Source of the DNA: Actinomortierella ambigua
Lineage: Eukaryota > Mortierellomycota > Mortierellomycetes > Mortierellales > Mortierellaceae
Reading direction: 5' to 3'
Length of the DNA: 16,307 nt
NCBI GenBank assembly: GCA_016098155.1
Contig: JAAAJB010000709.1
Span: 1-16,307 of the forward strand
The notes under the pieces are model-generated. The model made no database searches. It saw only the letters and a list, made by a program, of their open reading frames with translations, and was not told the DNA's origin. The stretch's first letter is position 1; each line of letters begins with the position of its first letter. Of this stretch, positions 1 to 9,700 are shown in pieces. The position numbers and the translations under genes were made by a program.

Positions 1-23
1 TTTTTTTGGCTACTAACGTTCAG

Positions 24-541
24 GTCAGGAACTCTTACCTCGCGATGCAGACGTTGCCCCAATGTCTGCTTATCGCTTCAATTCATTGGGCTCTGTTGGG
101 TATGAGGCTTTCCAAACTGTGGGGTTGAAAATTGGGCCTCGATGCTTTTGGATGCATTGCCCTTTTGAATGCATGTCCATTTTGAGCTAACCTTGCTCCG
201 TGCACTCCCTTTTTTTTTTTTTCCTCGTTCCATATCTCATATGTAGCGGAGACGACGACATGTTCAGCTCCGATACTCCTGCAGAAACTCTTCAGGCGCT
301 GTATAACAAAGTCGATATCCCGTTAGTGATGGTACACAGCGGACGTGACGAATACATCCCGGCGCACGTCGACAAGGATGCTCTTGTCCAGAAGCTATCA
401 GCCGCCTGTCCAACGTGCCAGGAGGCAGTTGTACTCCCTGATGCCGACCATGCCATCTCCGACCCGTGTCTGCAGACAGTGTTTTGCGAAGGACTCATCA
501 GCTTCCTCAAGGATTTCAGTAGTGCTCCTTCAGGAGCCTAA
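24..541 (+). CDS. DUF1749/UPF0613 alpha/beta-hydrolase, 3' part only
   Basis: Two exons are visible: 24-99 and 247-541, stop TAA at 539-541. The intron 100-246 starts GTATGAG and has GCTAAC before its AG. An earlier intron ends at 23 with a perfect TACTAAC branch site at 11-17, so the 5' part of the gene lies outside the window. The joined frame gives 122 residues. It reads PMSAYRFNSLGSVGGDDDMF across the splice, followed by SSD; this is the stretch I recall as typical of the fungal DUF1749 family. Downstream, HSGRDEYIP and LPDADHAIS look like the Asp and His parts of an alpha/beta-hydrolase catalytic triad; the Ser elbow would be upstream. No signal peptide or membrane segment is seen in this part. 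The substrate is unknown. The gene is convergent with TSR3, 127 bp away. The family call is fairly firm; the biochemical role is not known. Confidence 0.85.
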
Positions 542-668
542 TCATGAGACTGAACAACATAAAAAAAAAAAAAAAGAGGAGATTAAGAGTTTTCTATTTT
601 TTTTTTGATCAAGTTACAAAGAAAAAAAAATGGTGGAATATTGTACACTTTGGTCTTTTGCGCGACTC
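542..668. other. Convergent gap with A/T homopolymers
   Basis: This 127-bp gap separates the hydrolase and TSR3 stop codons. It holds an A tract from about 561 and several further T and A tracts, so it must contain both 3' ends. No clear AATAAA signal is seen on either strand. Confidence 0.5.
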
Positions 669-1984
669 TCAGGCCTTGAGCTTCATATTCTTAACCTTGG
701 ACGAGAGCTCTCTATCCTCGTCGTCGTCTTCGTCGTCCTCCTCCTCGTCTGTTTCTTCTTCCGTTTCTTCTTCCGACTCTTCTTCGCTCTCTTCATCTTC
801 GTCCTCGTCTTCGTCTTCATCGTCCTCGTCTTCATCGCTTCCTGCCTCATCGTCGTCCTCGTCGCTGTACGACGTCGTATCTCTGTTCGTGTTGCGGACC
901 AGGAGATCGTCATCACTGTGCTCGTCATCACGACGGTGCTTCAGTTCCTCCTCCAACATGGCCAAATACTTGTTCTGGGCCTCGACTACCGAAGCAGAGT
1001 CGGTGCACTGAGAGTAGATGGAAAACAGTTCTGCATTGACCTTCTTGAAAGCATGGCCCCACTTGAACTTGGACATGAGCTCATCGCCATATTCGTCAAA
1101 TCCAGTAATGTAAAAGCACGCAGCCAGGGCTTCAACACAGTTGAGGCGCCAGGGTTTGCCATAGTTGACCGGGTTGGTCGCCACCAAGTACGGCAGCAGT
1201 CGATCGTGTCCTGCACGCAGCCTCTTGAAGGGCACATCAGCCAATTTGGCCCATGAACAATCTACAACAGCAATGCCATGCTCACGAATCACCTCCCTGT
1301 CTGCAGGCGATACTGCTTGCTTTCCATTAGGTCTTGTATATAGAGAGACGGGGAGAGAGAGAGGGAGAGAGAGAGAGAGAGAGAGAGCGATTATGAACAT
1401 AGTTAGCATATGTGAATTGTCATGCAATAACGGGACAGTCAACAATTACAGATGTCGATACTCACGTCATGCACACGCCCAAGAATCGCTGGTTGACCTT
1501 CAGGGTCTCGACCATGCCCATGCGGGAAAGCTTCTTGCCAGAGCATCGCTTAGGATCGCAATGCTCAAAGTCCCACATACCCAGAGGCATGGGGATCTTG
1601 CTCCTCACACGTTCTGTCAGGAGTGGATTTGGAATAAAAAAAAGTGTGTTAGTCATTGTTCTTGGCTTTGTCCTTGAGGCAGAGTATTGCCCAGGTATTT
1701 TATCTTACCCATATCGTCATCGCCGCCACGAGCCTGCAAGTCAAGGGCAGATTCTACCCCGGGTTCTCTATTGAGAGAAAAAGGACAATGGGTTAGGGAG
1801 CTTCTCCTTCCAATGAGGTGAGGGAGGTTCTACTCCGAGTCAAATTGAATTACCTGTCACGGTGATGGGTGCCATGGCCACCTTTCCCGCCTCGACCACC
1901 ACGCTTTCCTCCTCGGCCACGGCCACGTCCTGCACCACCTCTTCCGCCACCACCACCACCTCCATGTCTGTCGTTCTTGCCCAT
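669..1984 (-). CDS. TSR3: 18S rRNA aminocarboxypropyltransferase Tsr3
   Basis: Exons on the minus strand are 1854-1984, 1709-1767, 1466-1613 and 669-1332. They sum to 1002 nt, or 333 residues plus stop. Introns are 86, 95 and 133 nt with GT..AG ends and fitting phases. Tsr3 transfers the aminocarboxypropyl group of S-adenosylmethionine to the hypermodified pseudouridine of 18S rRNA, a late cytoplasmic step of 40S maturation. Family signatures are MWDFEHCDPKRCSGKKL (RLI-like N-terminal domain, about residues 73-90), PNGKQAVSPADRE, VVDCSWA, LLPYLVATNPVNYG, CVEALAACFYITGF and KFKWGHAF. Residues 1-43 are rich in Gly and Arg (RGRGRGG type). Residues about 267-323 are an almost unbroken Asp/Glu tail ending in a short basic KVKNMKLKA. 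I chose the ATG at 1984 (MGKNDRH), as in other fungal Tsr3 proteins. An in-frame ATG at 2038 would add 18 residues but has no family support. The gene is divergent from IMP4. Confidence 0.95.
1352..1387. repeat. GA/TC microsatellite in TSR3 intron 3
   Basis: This is a near-perfect (GA)n run on the plus strand. On the TSR3 sense strand it is a (TC)n tract about 20 nt before the acceptor at 1333, so it serves as the polypyrimidine tract. Confidence 0.85.
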
Positions 1985-2193
1985 GTTGCTGCTGTTGTGT
2001 GGGGTGAAAGTGATGCAGGGGGAAATTGGGCAGTCCAACAGTCCTTACACACGATCTTGGCAGTCACTTTTTTTTGTTTTTGTTGTGTAGGCATATTTTT
2101 TTCTTTGCCCTCGAGAGACTGGCTGGAGCGCATGCACAAGGGGTCACCGACACACCATCACTTAATTTCACACTCTACCACATCTCATCCATA
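1985..2193. promoter_or_regulatory. Bidirectional promoter region TSR3 / IMP4
   Basis: Only 209 bp separate the two start codons, so both promoters and both 5' UTRs must fit here. Two T-rich tracts lie in the middle (about 2067-2080 and 2094-2103). On the minus strand, 2181-2190 reads GGATGAGATG. This contains GATGAG, the core of the PAC element known from yeast ribosome-biogenesis promoters, but it sits only 3 nt before the IMP4 ATG and may be chance. No TATA box is evident. Confidence 0.5.
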
Positions 2194-3716
2194 ATGGTAC
2201 TTCATCGCTGATGCCGTGAAATGCCATTCACTTGTTTATCCATCAAGCCTAGCTCTGGGCTAACTATTTTAACACTTCTCCCATACCCAATCGATAGCTT
2301 CGACGTCAAACTCGCCTTCGCCGAGAATATCTGTACAGAAAGTCTCTTGAGGGCAAGGATCGTCAGATCTTTGAGAGGAAACAGGCTGTCAAGGAAGCTA
2401 TCGCCTGTAAGGATCCATTTTCGTTGTTTGATTCTTTGCCCGTGTACAGGCTTGTTTTTCTTTGGGGCATGTTGTTACCTATACGTTTAAGGTCGAATGA
2501 TAAATCTAACAACACCTCGCTTTATCTATCCTAGCTGGCAAGCCCATTCCTACAGAGCTCAGGAACGAAGGAGCACAATTCACAAAGGAACTGCAGTACG
2601 ACGAAGCACAGGAGGGTACGAACCAGCCATTCGAGTTATTGTGACATTCAGCGAGGGCGTTAGACACTTTGGAATCATGAGAGGGCATGGCCGGTAACTC
2701 ATCTCTTTTGTCCTTTGCTCTCTCTTTCTGTCTCTCCCTCTCTCTCTGGCACTGAACATAGCACCCACAACACACGAGGATGATGAATATGCGCGCGCTG
2801 GAGTGTATGATCCCAAGGTGCTAGTGACAACATCGCGTGATCCCAGCAGTCGCCTGCAGCAGTTTGCCAAGGAGATGCGACTGGTCTTCCCCAATTCTCA
2901 GCGGATCAACCGTGGTGGACACGTCATGAAGGAGATTGTGGATGCCTGCCGAGCAAACGATGTCACTGACCTTGTTATTCTGCATGAGCATCGCGGTGAA
3001 CCCGGTATGATCATCAAGTTATTTACAACCTTTTGTTCCTGGATTGACGTGTGAAAGTATGGTCCCGTAAAGGAGGTGGTGGTGGAAACTGACTAACCCT
3101 TCATTCATTCTGTCTTTCATTCTGGTATTTTTTCCGTTCTCTCTCTCCCCTTGGCAACAGATGGTATGATTATTTCTCATTTCCCTCATGGACCTACGGC
3201 GTACTTTACACTCAACAACGTGGTGCTGCGTCACGACATTAAGGATCATGGTACAGTCTCGGAAGCTTTCCCTCACCTGATCTTTGAGAACTTTACCTCG
3301 AAGCTGGGCAAGCGCACCATGAACATTCTGAAGTACCTGTTCCCAGTGCCCAAGGAAGATAGCAAGCGTGTCATGACATTTGCGAACGACAATGATTTTA
3401 TTTCCTTCCGGCATCATGTTTTTGTGAAGACGGGCCATAAGGATGTTCAGCTTGCCGAAGTTGGTCCTCGCTTTGAGATGAAGCGTAAGTTTTTTATTCA
3501 TATGTCTTTGAGGAGCAAATCGATAGATATTGGAGAGGAGGATTGCCTCGAATTTGCATTGCATGCTTTGCTAACACGTTCTCTCGTTCACGTTGATGGA
3601 TTCCCTCCCCACTAGTTTTCCAAATCAAGTTGGGCACGGTCGAGCTGACGGATGCAGACACGGAATGGGTACTCCGCCCATACCAGAACACAGCCAAGAA
3701 GCGAACACAGCTCTAA
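2194..3716 (+). CDS. IMP4: U3 snoRNP protein Imp4 (Brix domain)
   Basis: Exons are 2194-2196, 2298-2406, 2535-2615, 2762-3004, 3161-3484 and 3616-3716. They sum to 861 nt, or 286 residues, close to the yeast and human proteins (about 290). Imp4 acts in the nucleolar SSU processome with Mpp10 and Imp3, helping U3 snoRNA pair with pre-rRNA. The N-terminus [15 protein letters not shown] is basic and matches Imp4. The Brix domain starts near residue 81 with [16 protein letters not shown]. It continues through [60 protein letters not shown] and ISFRHHVF to [19 protein letters not shown]. The C-terminal [11 protein letters not shown] is also typical. The first coding exon is only the ATG, joined to CTT at 2298. 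That intron has donor GTACTT, a GCTAAC branch site at 2259-2264 and acceptor AG at 2296-2297. The family call is certain; the 3-nt coding exon is the least certain part. Confidence 0.95.
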
Positions 3717-4161
3717 TAGACAGACTGCTACACACCCTTTTTTTTGTTCTTATTTTTTGTACTATACACAAACAACACGGCATACTTTTCCATAAGATCA
3801 TCACCAAAGTTGTGTGGGGTGGCTTTGCTGTTGTAGCTCCTTGTAATGAAAGGGTCCAAAGAAGTCCACTGCAAATCTCCGTTGAATATATATCGGGCTT
3901 GAGTCAGAGAGAGATAGAGAATGAGGGCTTTGAACAACCCACTGGGGTCTCCTACTTCCTCTCTTGTTCTTCTTCATTCTCCTTTCTGCTCTTTGCATTC
4001 TCATTCAATCTCATTCCTGAACAGGAACCCAGCCAACATCCATACTACTCCCTCACTCCCTCCCTTCAAAGTCAATAGACGACAGGACTCCCCCTCCCCA
4101 CTCTCAACTCAGGAACACACCCTCCCATTAGCTGATATATACTCCAAAAGACAGAAGAGCA
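3717..4161 (+). promoter_or_regulatory. IMP4 3' UTR and carrier promoter
   Basis: This gap of 445 bp has no convincing gene. Its left part is T-rich after the IMP4 stop. A pyrimidine-rich stretch at about 3948-4020, followed by C-rich sequence to about 4130, resembles the CT-rich core promoters of filamentous fungi. TATA-like runs lie at about 3883-3892 and 4134-4141. The second is only about 20 nt from the carrier ATG, too close to be a functional TATA box. Confidence 0.4.
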
Positions 4162-6080
4162 ATGGCCACCCCAGTATTCGACCATGAACAAAGTTCACGG
4201 GCCCTGCCCAGCTGGGTCAACGATATCGTCGCTGGCACTGTCGGTGGATGGGCGCAGGTCGTCTCAGGTACGCTCCCTTGTCTCTGTTGTTGTCTATCGA
4301 GCGAGATGATTGACTCGGACTCGACACCGAACAAACACACGCAAAGAAGGAATAATCCACGCTAGTGGAATGCTTCTCTGCTCCAACGACTTGAGTGCTG
4401 ATTTTTCCTCTCTTCCTCCACCACCACCTGTCCCCCTCCCTCCTTATTTTTTCCTTTGGGCCATGCGACCATTTGTCTAGGCCACCCTTTCGACACACTC
4501 AAGGTAAAAAAGCACATGTTCTTGAAAGTCGGAGGAAAACCCCTTCATTGTTTTGACTGCGAGTGTCAGTCAACCTCTATCGTCACAAGTCTCACACTCC
4601 GTCGATCTTTTTTTTTCTTTTAATGGCATCCAGGTCCGCCTGCAGACTCAGCCTAATCCGCCCAAGTACCATGGCGCCATGGACTGTCTCCGTCAGACTC
4701 TCAAGGAAGAAGGCGTATGTCCCACTGACCCCTATTTGTTGTTGTTGTTGTTTGTTGTTCTGCATTTGTTGGGAGCTTTTTTCTGCACTGTGCAACAAAG
4801 AATACCCTATCCTCTTCTTGTACTTCCTTGGGCGAGTCTCGCCCTTTGTCCCCACGCTCGCCTTTTTTTTTTTTCTCTGGCGCACAATTGCCTCATTTGT
4901 CATCACCAAAAATGCGCTGTTGTCCTTTTCCGCAAAGACTTGAGGCTGACTCCACCATTCCACCTCTCTCCTCTCGTTTCCCCCTTTAGCCCGCCGGCTT
5001 GTACAGGGGTGTTACCTCGCCGTTGATGGGCATCGGTATCTGGTAAGAGCAACAACCAAACCCTGGATTGACTCCTTTATCTGTTGTATACAAGAAAAAA
5101 CCTTATTGGCACACATGGCTCTATTTGAAATCTCATCTAAACTTTGGGAACCATCTTCTTTTATCTCTTTCTTAGCAATGCCGTCCTGTTTGCAGCCAAC
5201 GGCAACTTTCGACGTATTCTGCAGGGTGGCGATGAGACCAAGGAGTTGACTCTGTGTATGTGATAATTTGGACATCAGAAGATGATGTGATCTGATGAGC
5301 CAAAAACTGGGTGCTTACATCTATTCTTCGTTATTTATCCAAAAAAAAATCTAGTCCAGATCGGTGCTGCTGGATCATTGTCAGGATCTGTGATGGCCTT
5401 TGTCAACTGTCCTGTTGAATTGCTCAAGGTCAAACTGCAGACACAATACAAGCCCGGTCCCGGTGCTGTTGCTGTGGCCTCGGCTGAGAAGCCTGTAAGT
5501 GGGAGAGAGAAAGATTTTTTTTATTTTTTTTTTATTTCAAAGCCATCGCCTATGCAAAATGATTTGTTGCAATTGCTTCTCCCAGACTAACGCAAAGCAC
5601 ACACTTTGTCCTCCAAAAAAATAGTTCAAGGGTGTGCTGGATGCTGGCGTCCGGACATTCCAAGCCCAGGGTATGCGTGGTTTGTACCGGGGTATGAGCA
5701 TCACGCTGTTGCGTGATGTTCCCTCCTACTTCTCCTACTTTGTCACCTACGAGGGCACCAAGCGCCTGCTGGCCCATACCAACCACCAAGGTCGCGTGGA
5801 TCAGCTGAGCTCGGCTGAGCTGCTGCTGGCTGGTGGTATTGCCGGTTTCGGTGCCTGGATTCCTTGCTACCCTCAGGATGTCATCAAGTCGCGCATGCAG
5901 TCCTCCACACAGTACCGCTCCACGCTCGACTGCTTCCGCGCCCTCCGCGCTGAGGCCGCTGCCACATCTTGGCGCGTCTGGTTCAAGGGTTTCGGCCCAA
6001 CTATGGCCCGTGCTTTCCCTGCCAATGCTGCCACCTTCTTCTTCTTTGAGTCGACCATGTCGTTCATGCGCAAGCTTTGA
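4162..6080 (+). CDS. Mitochondrial carrier, SLC25 family (carnitine/basic amino acid-like)
   Basis: Exons are 4162-4267, 4481-4503, 4634-4714, 4990-5042, 5176-5255, 5355-5494 and 5625-6080. They sum to 939 nt, or 312 residues, the usual SLC25 length. Three carrier repeats are marked by signature motifs: HPFDTLKVRLQ (Pro38, Asp40, Lys43), CPVELLKVKLQ (Pro134, Glu136, Lys139) and YPQDVIKSRMQ (Pro244, Asp246, Lys249). Each matches PX[DE]XX[KR], the matrix-side gate of these inner-membrane exchangers. Six transmembrane helices are expected. GLYRGVTSPLMGIG, LRDVPSYFSYFVTYEG and ARAFPANAATF resemble the carnitine/acylcarnitine (SLC25A20), basic amino acid (SLC25A29) and A45/A48/BOU/Ymc1 group. The substrate cannot be assigned by eye. 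Exon 2 is a 23-nt microexon that carries the first PXD motif. The gene converges on NUP214. Confidence 0.93.
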
Positions 6081-6367
6081 GTGTGGGGGAAAAACAAATA
6101 CTTTCCGACTCTTCTCTTTCCCTTTTTTTTATATACATGTTTCTCTCCACTTCGTAGACTTTTTAGAGCATTCATTTGATAGACCCTTGTACCACTATAA
6201 CAACACCCTGACTTTACTCTCTCTCAAACTCATGTTCATATTGAAGCCATCGGGACATGGGGGTGTTGGTGACATGATTGGGAAGTTGCAATTCGCCCCT
6301 ATTGAGAGGAGCCTTATCTTTTTTTTTCTTTTTGGAAAGCTCAGACTTCATTATATGTGAGCATGGT

Positions 6368-6395
6368 GATCTCGGCTGCGCGTCAAGCAGAGATC
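6368..6395. repeat. Imperfect inverted repeat (hairpin)
   Basis: GATCTC at 6368-6373 pairs with GAGATC at 6390-6395. After one mismatch, GCT at 6375-6377 pairs with AGC at 6386-6388. The loop is 8 nt (6378-6385). Nine pairs in total could form in RNA or single-stranded DNA. The function is unknown; it may mark RNA 3' ends of the convergent genes. Confidence 0.5.
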
Positions 6396-6604
6396 AGTCC
6401 GGTGTCTTCACGATGGCCATTCTTTCCCACTCTTGCATATACTGTGATGGCACGGACCACACTTGCCATGCGACCCAAGAGCGCAAAGTTGGGCATCAGG
6501 TCAAAACCAAACCAAGTGGGGTGTATCTCATGTTGTGCCGAAAAGTGGTCGACATGAAAGAACAAAGGGCCAGTCGGTGAAGTAAAAAGCTTCCCGGGAA
6601 GCAT
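6383..6604 (-). CDS. Unassigned 73-residue open frame, doubtful
   Basis: A minus-strand ATG frame of 73 residues ends in TGA. It lies downstream of the NUP214 poly(A) signal on the same strand. The middle reads HPTWFGFDLMPNFALLGRMA followed by SVVRAITVYARVG, which looks more like a folded protein than most random frames. I do not recognise a family. About half of its codons end in G or C, which is not decisive. No introns, partner exons or promoter are clear. It could be a small gene, a decayed exon or chance. Confidence 0.2.
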   Translation of the reverse strand: MLPGKLFTSPTGPLFFHVDHFSAQHEIHPTWFGFDLMPNFALLGRMASVVRAITVYARVGKNGHREDTGLISA

Positions 6605-6690
6605 GAATGTTGTCTTCCGCGTTGTTGTACGGCCCTTGGACTGTGGTCAAAAAGTTTGAGTTTGCATAAAAATTGAAGCGTACGCATGGT

Positions 6691-6696
6691 TTTATT
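6691..6696 (-). terminator. Probable NUP214 poly(A) signal
   Basis: The minus strand reads AATAAA here, about 40 nt after the NUP214 stop codon. This is a usual distance for a short fungal 3' UTR. Confidence 0.5.
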
Positions 6697-6736
6697 TGTC
6701 TCGACTGGGAGTATGTACATCTCGTTTTCACAACAT

Positions 6737-9700
6737 TTAACGGAACTGCGTGAACGCCGGCTTGCCCTTGCTGCTGCTGTTGTTGTTGTTGCTGTTGTTG
6801 TTGGTGGTGGAGCCCCAGGCCGAATTGTTCGTATTACTGTTATTCGCGGGTGCACCCCAAGCTGAGTTCGATCCGCCAAATGCAGATGACTGCTGCTGCT
6901 GTTGCTGCTGTTGGCCGCCAAAGCTGCCAAAGCCGGTGTTTCCACCACCACCAAAGACAGACGACGATCCACCTCCACCTCCAAAGACACTGCCGCCGTT
7001 ATTGGAGGCGTTATCGGTCGCCCATCCTCCAGAAGTTCCTCCTTGATCAAACGCGCTCGTGCCACCACCGCCTTGCTGGGCCAGTGTCGCAAAAGCATTA
7101 CCGCTGCTCGCAAACGATCCAAAGTTGCTTGCCGGTGCTGATCCACCGCCGGCCGCCGCTGCAGATCCAAATGCGGGCCCACCAAAGCCGGAGCCCAGTG
7201 TCGATTTCTGGCCAAAACCAACACCACCACCACCGAGGGTCGATGTCTGGCCAAAGGCTGTCTGTCCAAAGCCTCCTCCTCCAAGAGTCGATGTCTGACC
7301 AAAGGCACTTCCACCTCCGCCCAATGTCGATGTCTGACCAAACGCGCTTCCACCACCACCCAGTGTCGATGTTTGACCAAACGCGCTTCCACCTCCTCCC
7401 AATGTCGACGTTTGACCAAATGCACTTCCACCTCCAAGGGTCGATGTCTGGCCAAAGCCTCCTCCTCCACCCCCCAGTGTGGACGTCTGACCAAATGCCG
7501 TGGATGTGGCTGGTGCAGCAGCAGCCGCTGCTGGTGTCGCTGTGCTGCTAGGAGTGACACCAAACGCCGACGGCTGGCCAAATCCTGAAGGCAGGCCAAA
7601 GCCATCGGCGGCAGGAGCAGCAGCAGCTGCAGCAGCTGCCGTCGTGGCAGGCGCCGCAGTAGTGGATGTAGTGGCGCTCGTACCAAAGCCCAAAGTCGAT
7701 GACTGACCAAACGTCGACTGGCCGAACGTGGCCGCACCACTGTCCCATGCAGTCTTTTGACCAAAGGCTGGCGCGGCTGTCGTCGGTGCAGAAGTCAGCG
7801 CTGACGTGCCAAACCCACCCCAAGCGGTCGAGGACGTTGGTGTTGCGGCGTTGCTGCTGGCCGTGCTCGTCGCTGTTGTTGTCGATCCGAATCCCCATCC
7901 TGTCGACTCCTTGACGGTCGACCCACCCGTGGACGATGATCCTGAGATGCCACCCCAGCTTGAAAACAACGACGTCGTCTCATCCTTCTCTCCTGCGGTC
8001 GAGGCTCCACCAAATCCAAAGCCACCTCCGATAGCGCTAGCGCTACCGACAGTCGTCACCGGTGGCAATTGCTCCGACGCCGTACTCGAAATGTCATCGT
8101 CATCCTCGGCTTCCGAGTCTGCTGGCGAGATACCAGGGACGATGGGTTTCCTCACCGCCAGCACAGGCGACAGGGCCTCGTCTTCGTCCTCTTCATCCTC
8201 TTCTTCCTCAGAATCAGACGAGATGGTACGGATAGTTGATGTAGCAGAGATGGCTGGAGGTGCGCGAAGTGGCTGTTCCTCCTCTTCCTCCTCCTCCACT
8301 TCCTCCTCCTCCTCCTCCTCTTCCTCTTCTTCCTCTTCAGCCTCCTTGCTATCTGTCGGCTTCTCGACAAGGTTGAACGACTCTTCCGAGTTGGCCGACA
8401 CCTCCTTCTTCAACCCAGGTCGGGCAGCCGATTCTGTCGCCGCTGTCTCCTTCTCATCCTCGTCATCGTCTTCTGACTCTGACTCGGTCTTCCTCATCAT
8501 AGCCTTCTTGTCGCCTTCGGCCACCTTGGACGGTGCCGCTACTGCTGCAAGTGAGCTATCCTTCTCGTCGTCGTCGTCGTCTTCATCATCACTCTCTTGG
8601 CTCAGAACCTTGGAGCTACTGGCCACCGTGGATGGCTCCTCGACCTTGACTTGACGCTTTTCCGCCACCGCCGGCGTGGAAGACTCCTTTTCCTCGTCAC
8701 TGCTGTCTTCCTGCTTGGACTCCACCACCTCCGTCGCCGTCGAAGAGCCCTCCGCGGAAGACGATTCGGTCTTCTCCTCCTTCGACGCGGGCAATGCCGA
8801 TGAGGTCTCGCTCTTCTTCAGCAGATCCTCAAAAATGTTCTTCTTGCCAGCGCCAAACATCGCAAACGGCGACGACGACGTCTCCTTGCTGGTGTTGCTA
8901 CCGGCGGCGGCCGCTCCACCAAAGCTCATGAAACCACTGCTGCTCATGTTCGACACCGTCGTCGCGGATGGCGTGCTCGCTGTTGGGGAAGACGCGTCAG
9001 CACCTGTTCCAGCTCCACCAAAGCTCAGACCCTTGGTTCCCGAGGGAGCCGTCGATGGCGTGCCAAAGGAGGGTGTCATACCAAACACGGTCTTGGCAGG
9101 ACCACCGGCCGTCACAGCAGCAGCGGAAGCTGGAGCGGATACCCCTGGGAACGCTGGCGTGGCCGCCGTGGTGGTAGCCGATCCAAAGACACTTCCACCA
9201 GCCTTTGCCGCAGGGAACGAGTATGAAGGAGCCACCCAACCACCCTCTGGTGTAGCCATTGATTTGCTTGGTGCGCCAAAAGCAGACTTCAGAGGTCCAG
9301 TTGCGACGTGTAGAGACGTTGCCTTATCGTCATTCTTGTCTTCTTCGTCCTCGTCCTTCTCCTGGTCCTCCTCCTCTTCTTCTCCGTCGTCATTGTCGTC
9401 GTCGTCATCATACCTGGCGGCTTTGCTGCGTTCTCTCAAGTATTCCGCATACTCTTCCTCGTCTTCCTCGTCTCCTTCAAACTCCTCGTCGCCTTCCTCA
9501 AAGAGACCTTCTTCCTCGTCGTATTCCTCCTCGCCCTCTTCATCATAGTACTCTTCTTCGTACTCTTCTCCGTACTCTTCTTCTTCATCCTCCTCCTCCT
9601 CGTCGTCTTCTTCTTCAGGGACTGGCCTTTCCTCTTCTTCTTCTTCTTCCTCCTCCTGCTCTTCAGCCGCACCCCTCTTGCCAGACATGTTGACACCAGA

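Larger units (their letters stand above)
6081..6736. other. Convergent intergenic region, carrier / NUP214 3' sides
   Basis: This is 656 bp, large for this window. The left part (to about 6240) is A/T- and T-rich and looks like the carrier 3' UTR. The right end holds the NUP214 3' UTR with a minus-strand AATAAA. The middle has an imperfect hairpin (6368-6395) and an unassigned minus-strand open frame (6383-6604). No tRNA or transposon ends were recognised. Confidence 0.5.

Noticed and set aside
544..1011. Plus-strand Ser-rich frame opposite TSR3
   Set aside because: It is the antisense of the Asp/Glu codons of the Tsr3 acidic tail (GAC/GAA/GAG reversed gives TCN/TTC), with no family signature.
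1333..1465. TSR3 third intron read as coding from ATG 1445
   Set aside because: The open reading is only TC-repeat translation (Leu/Ser). The preceding exon joins in phase to PNGKQ through good splice sites, restoring the conserved sequence.
1985..2038. N-terminal extension of Tsr3 from ATG 2038
   Set aside because: It adds 18 residues without family similarity and would take a quarter of the already short divergent promoter.
7198..7498. CRISPR-like regular repeats
   Set aside because: The repeats are contiguous coding units without unique spacers, in frame with a nucleoporin in a eukaryotic genome.
6496..7764. Long minus-strand frame overlapping the nucleoporin 3' end
   Set aside because: It is a shifted frame of the FG-repeat coding sequence, giving Arg/Leu/His-rich low complexity; the other frame carries clear FG repeats and stays open for 5.2 kb.
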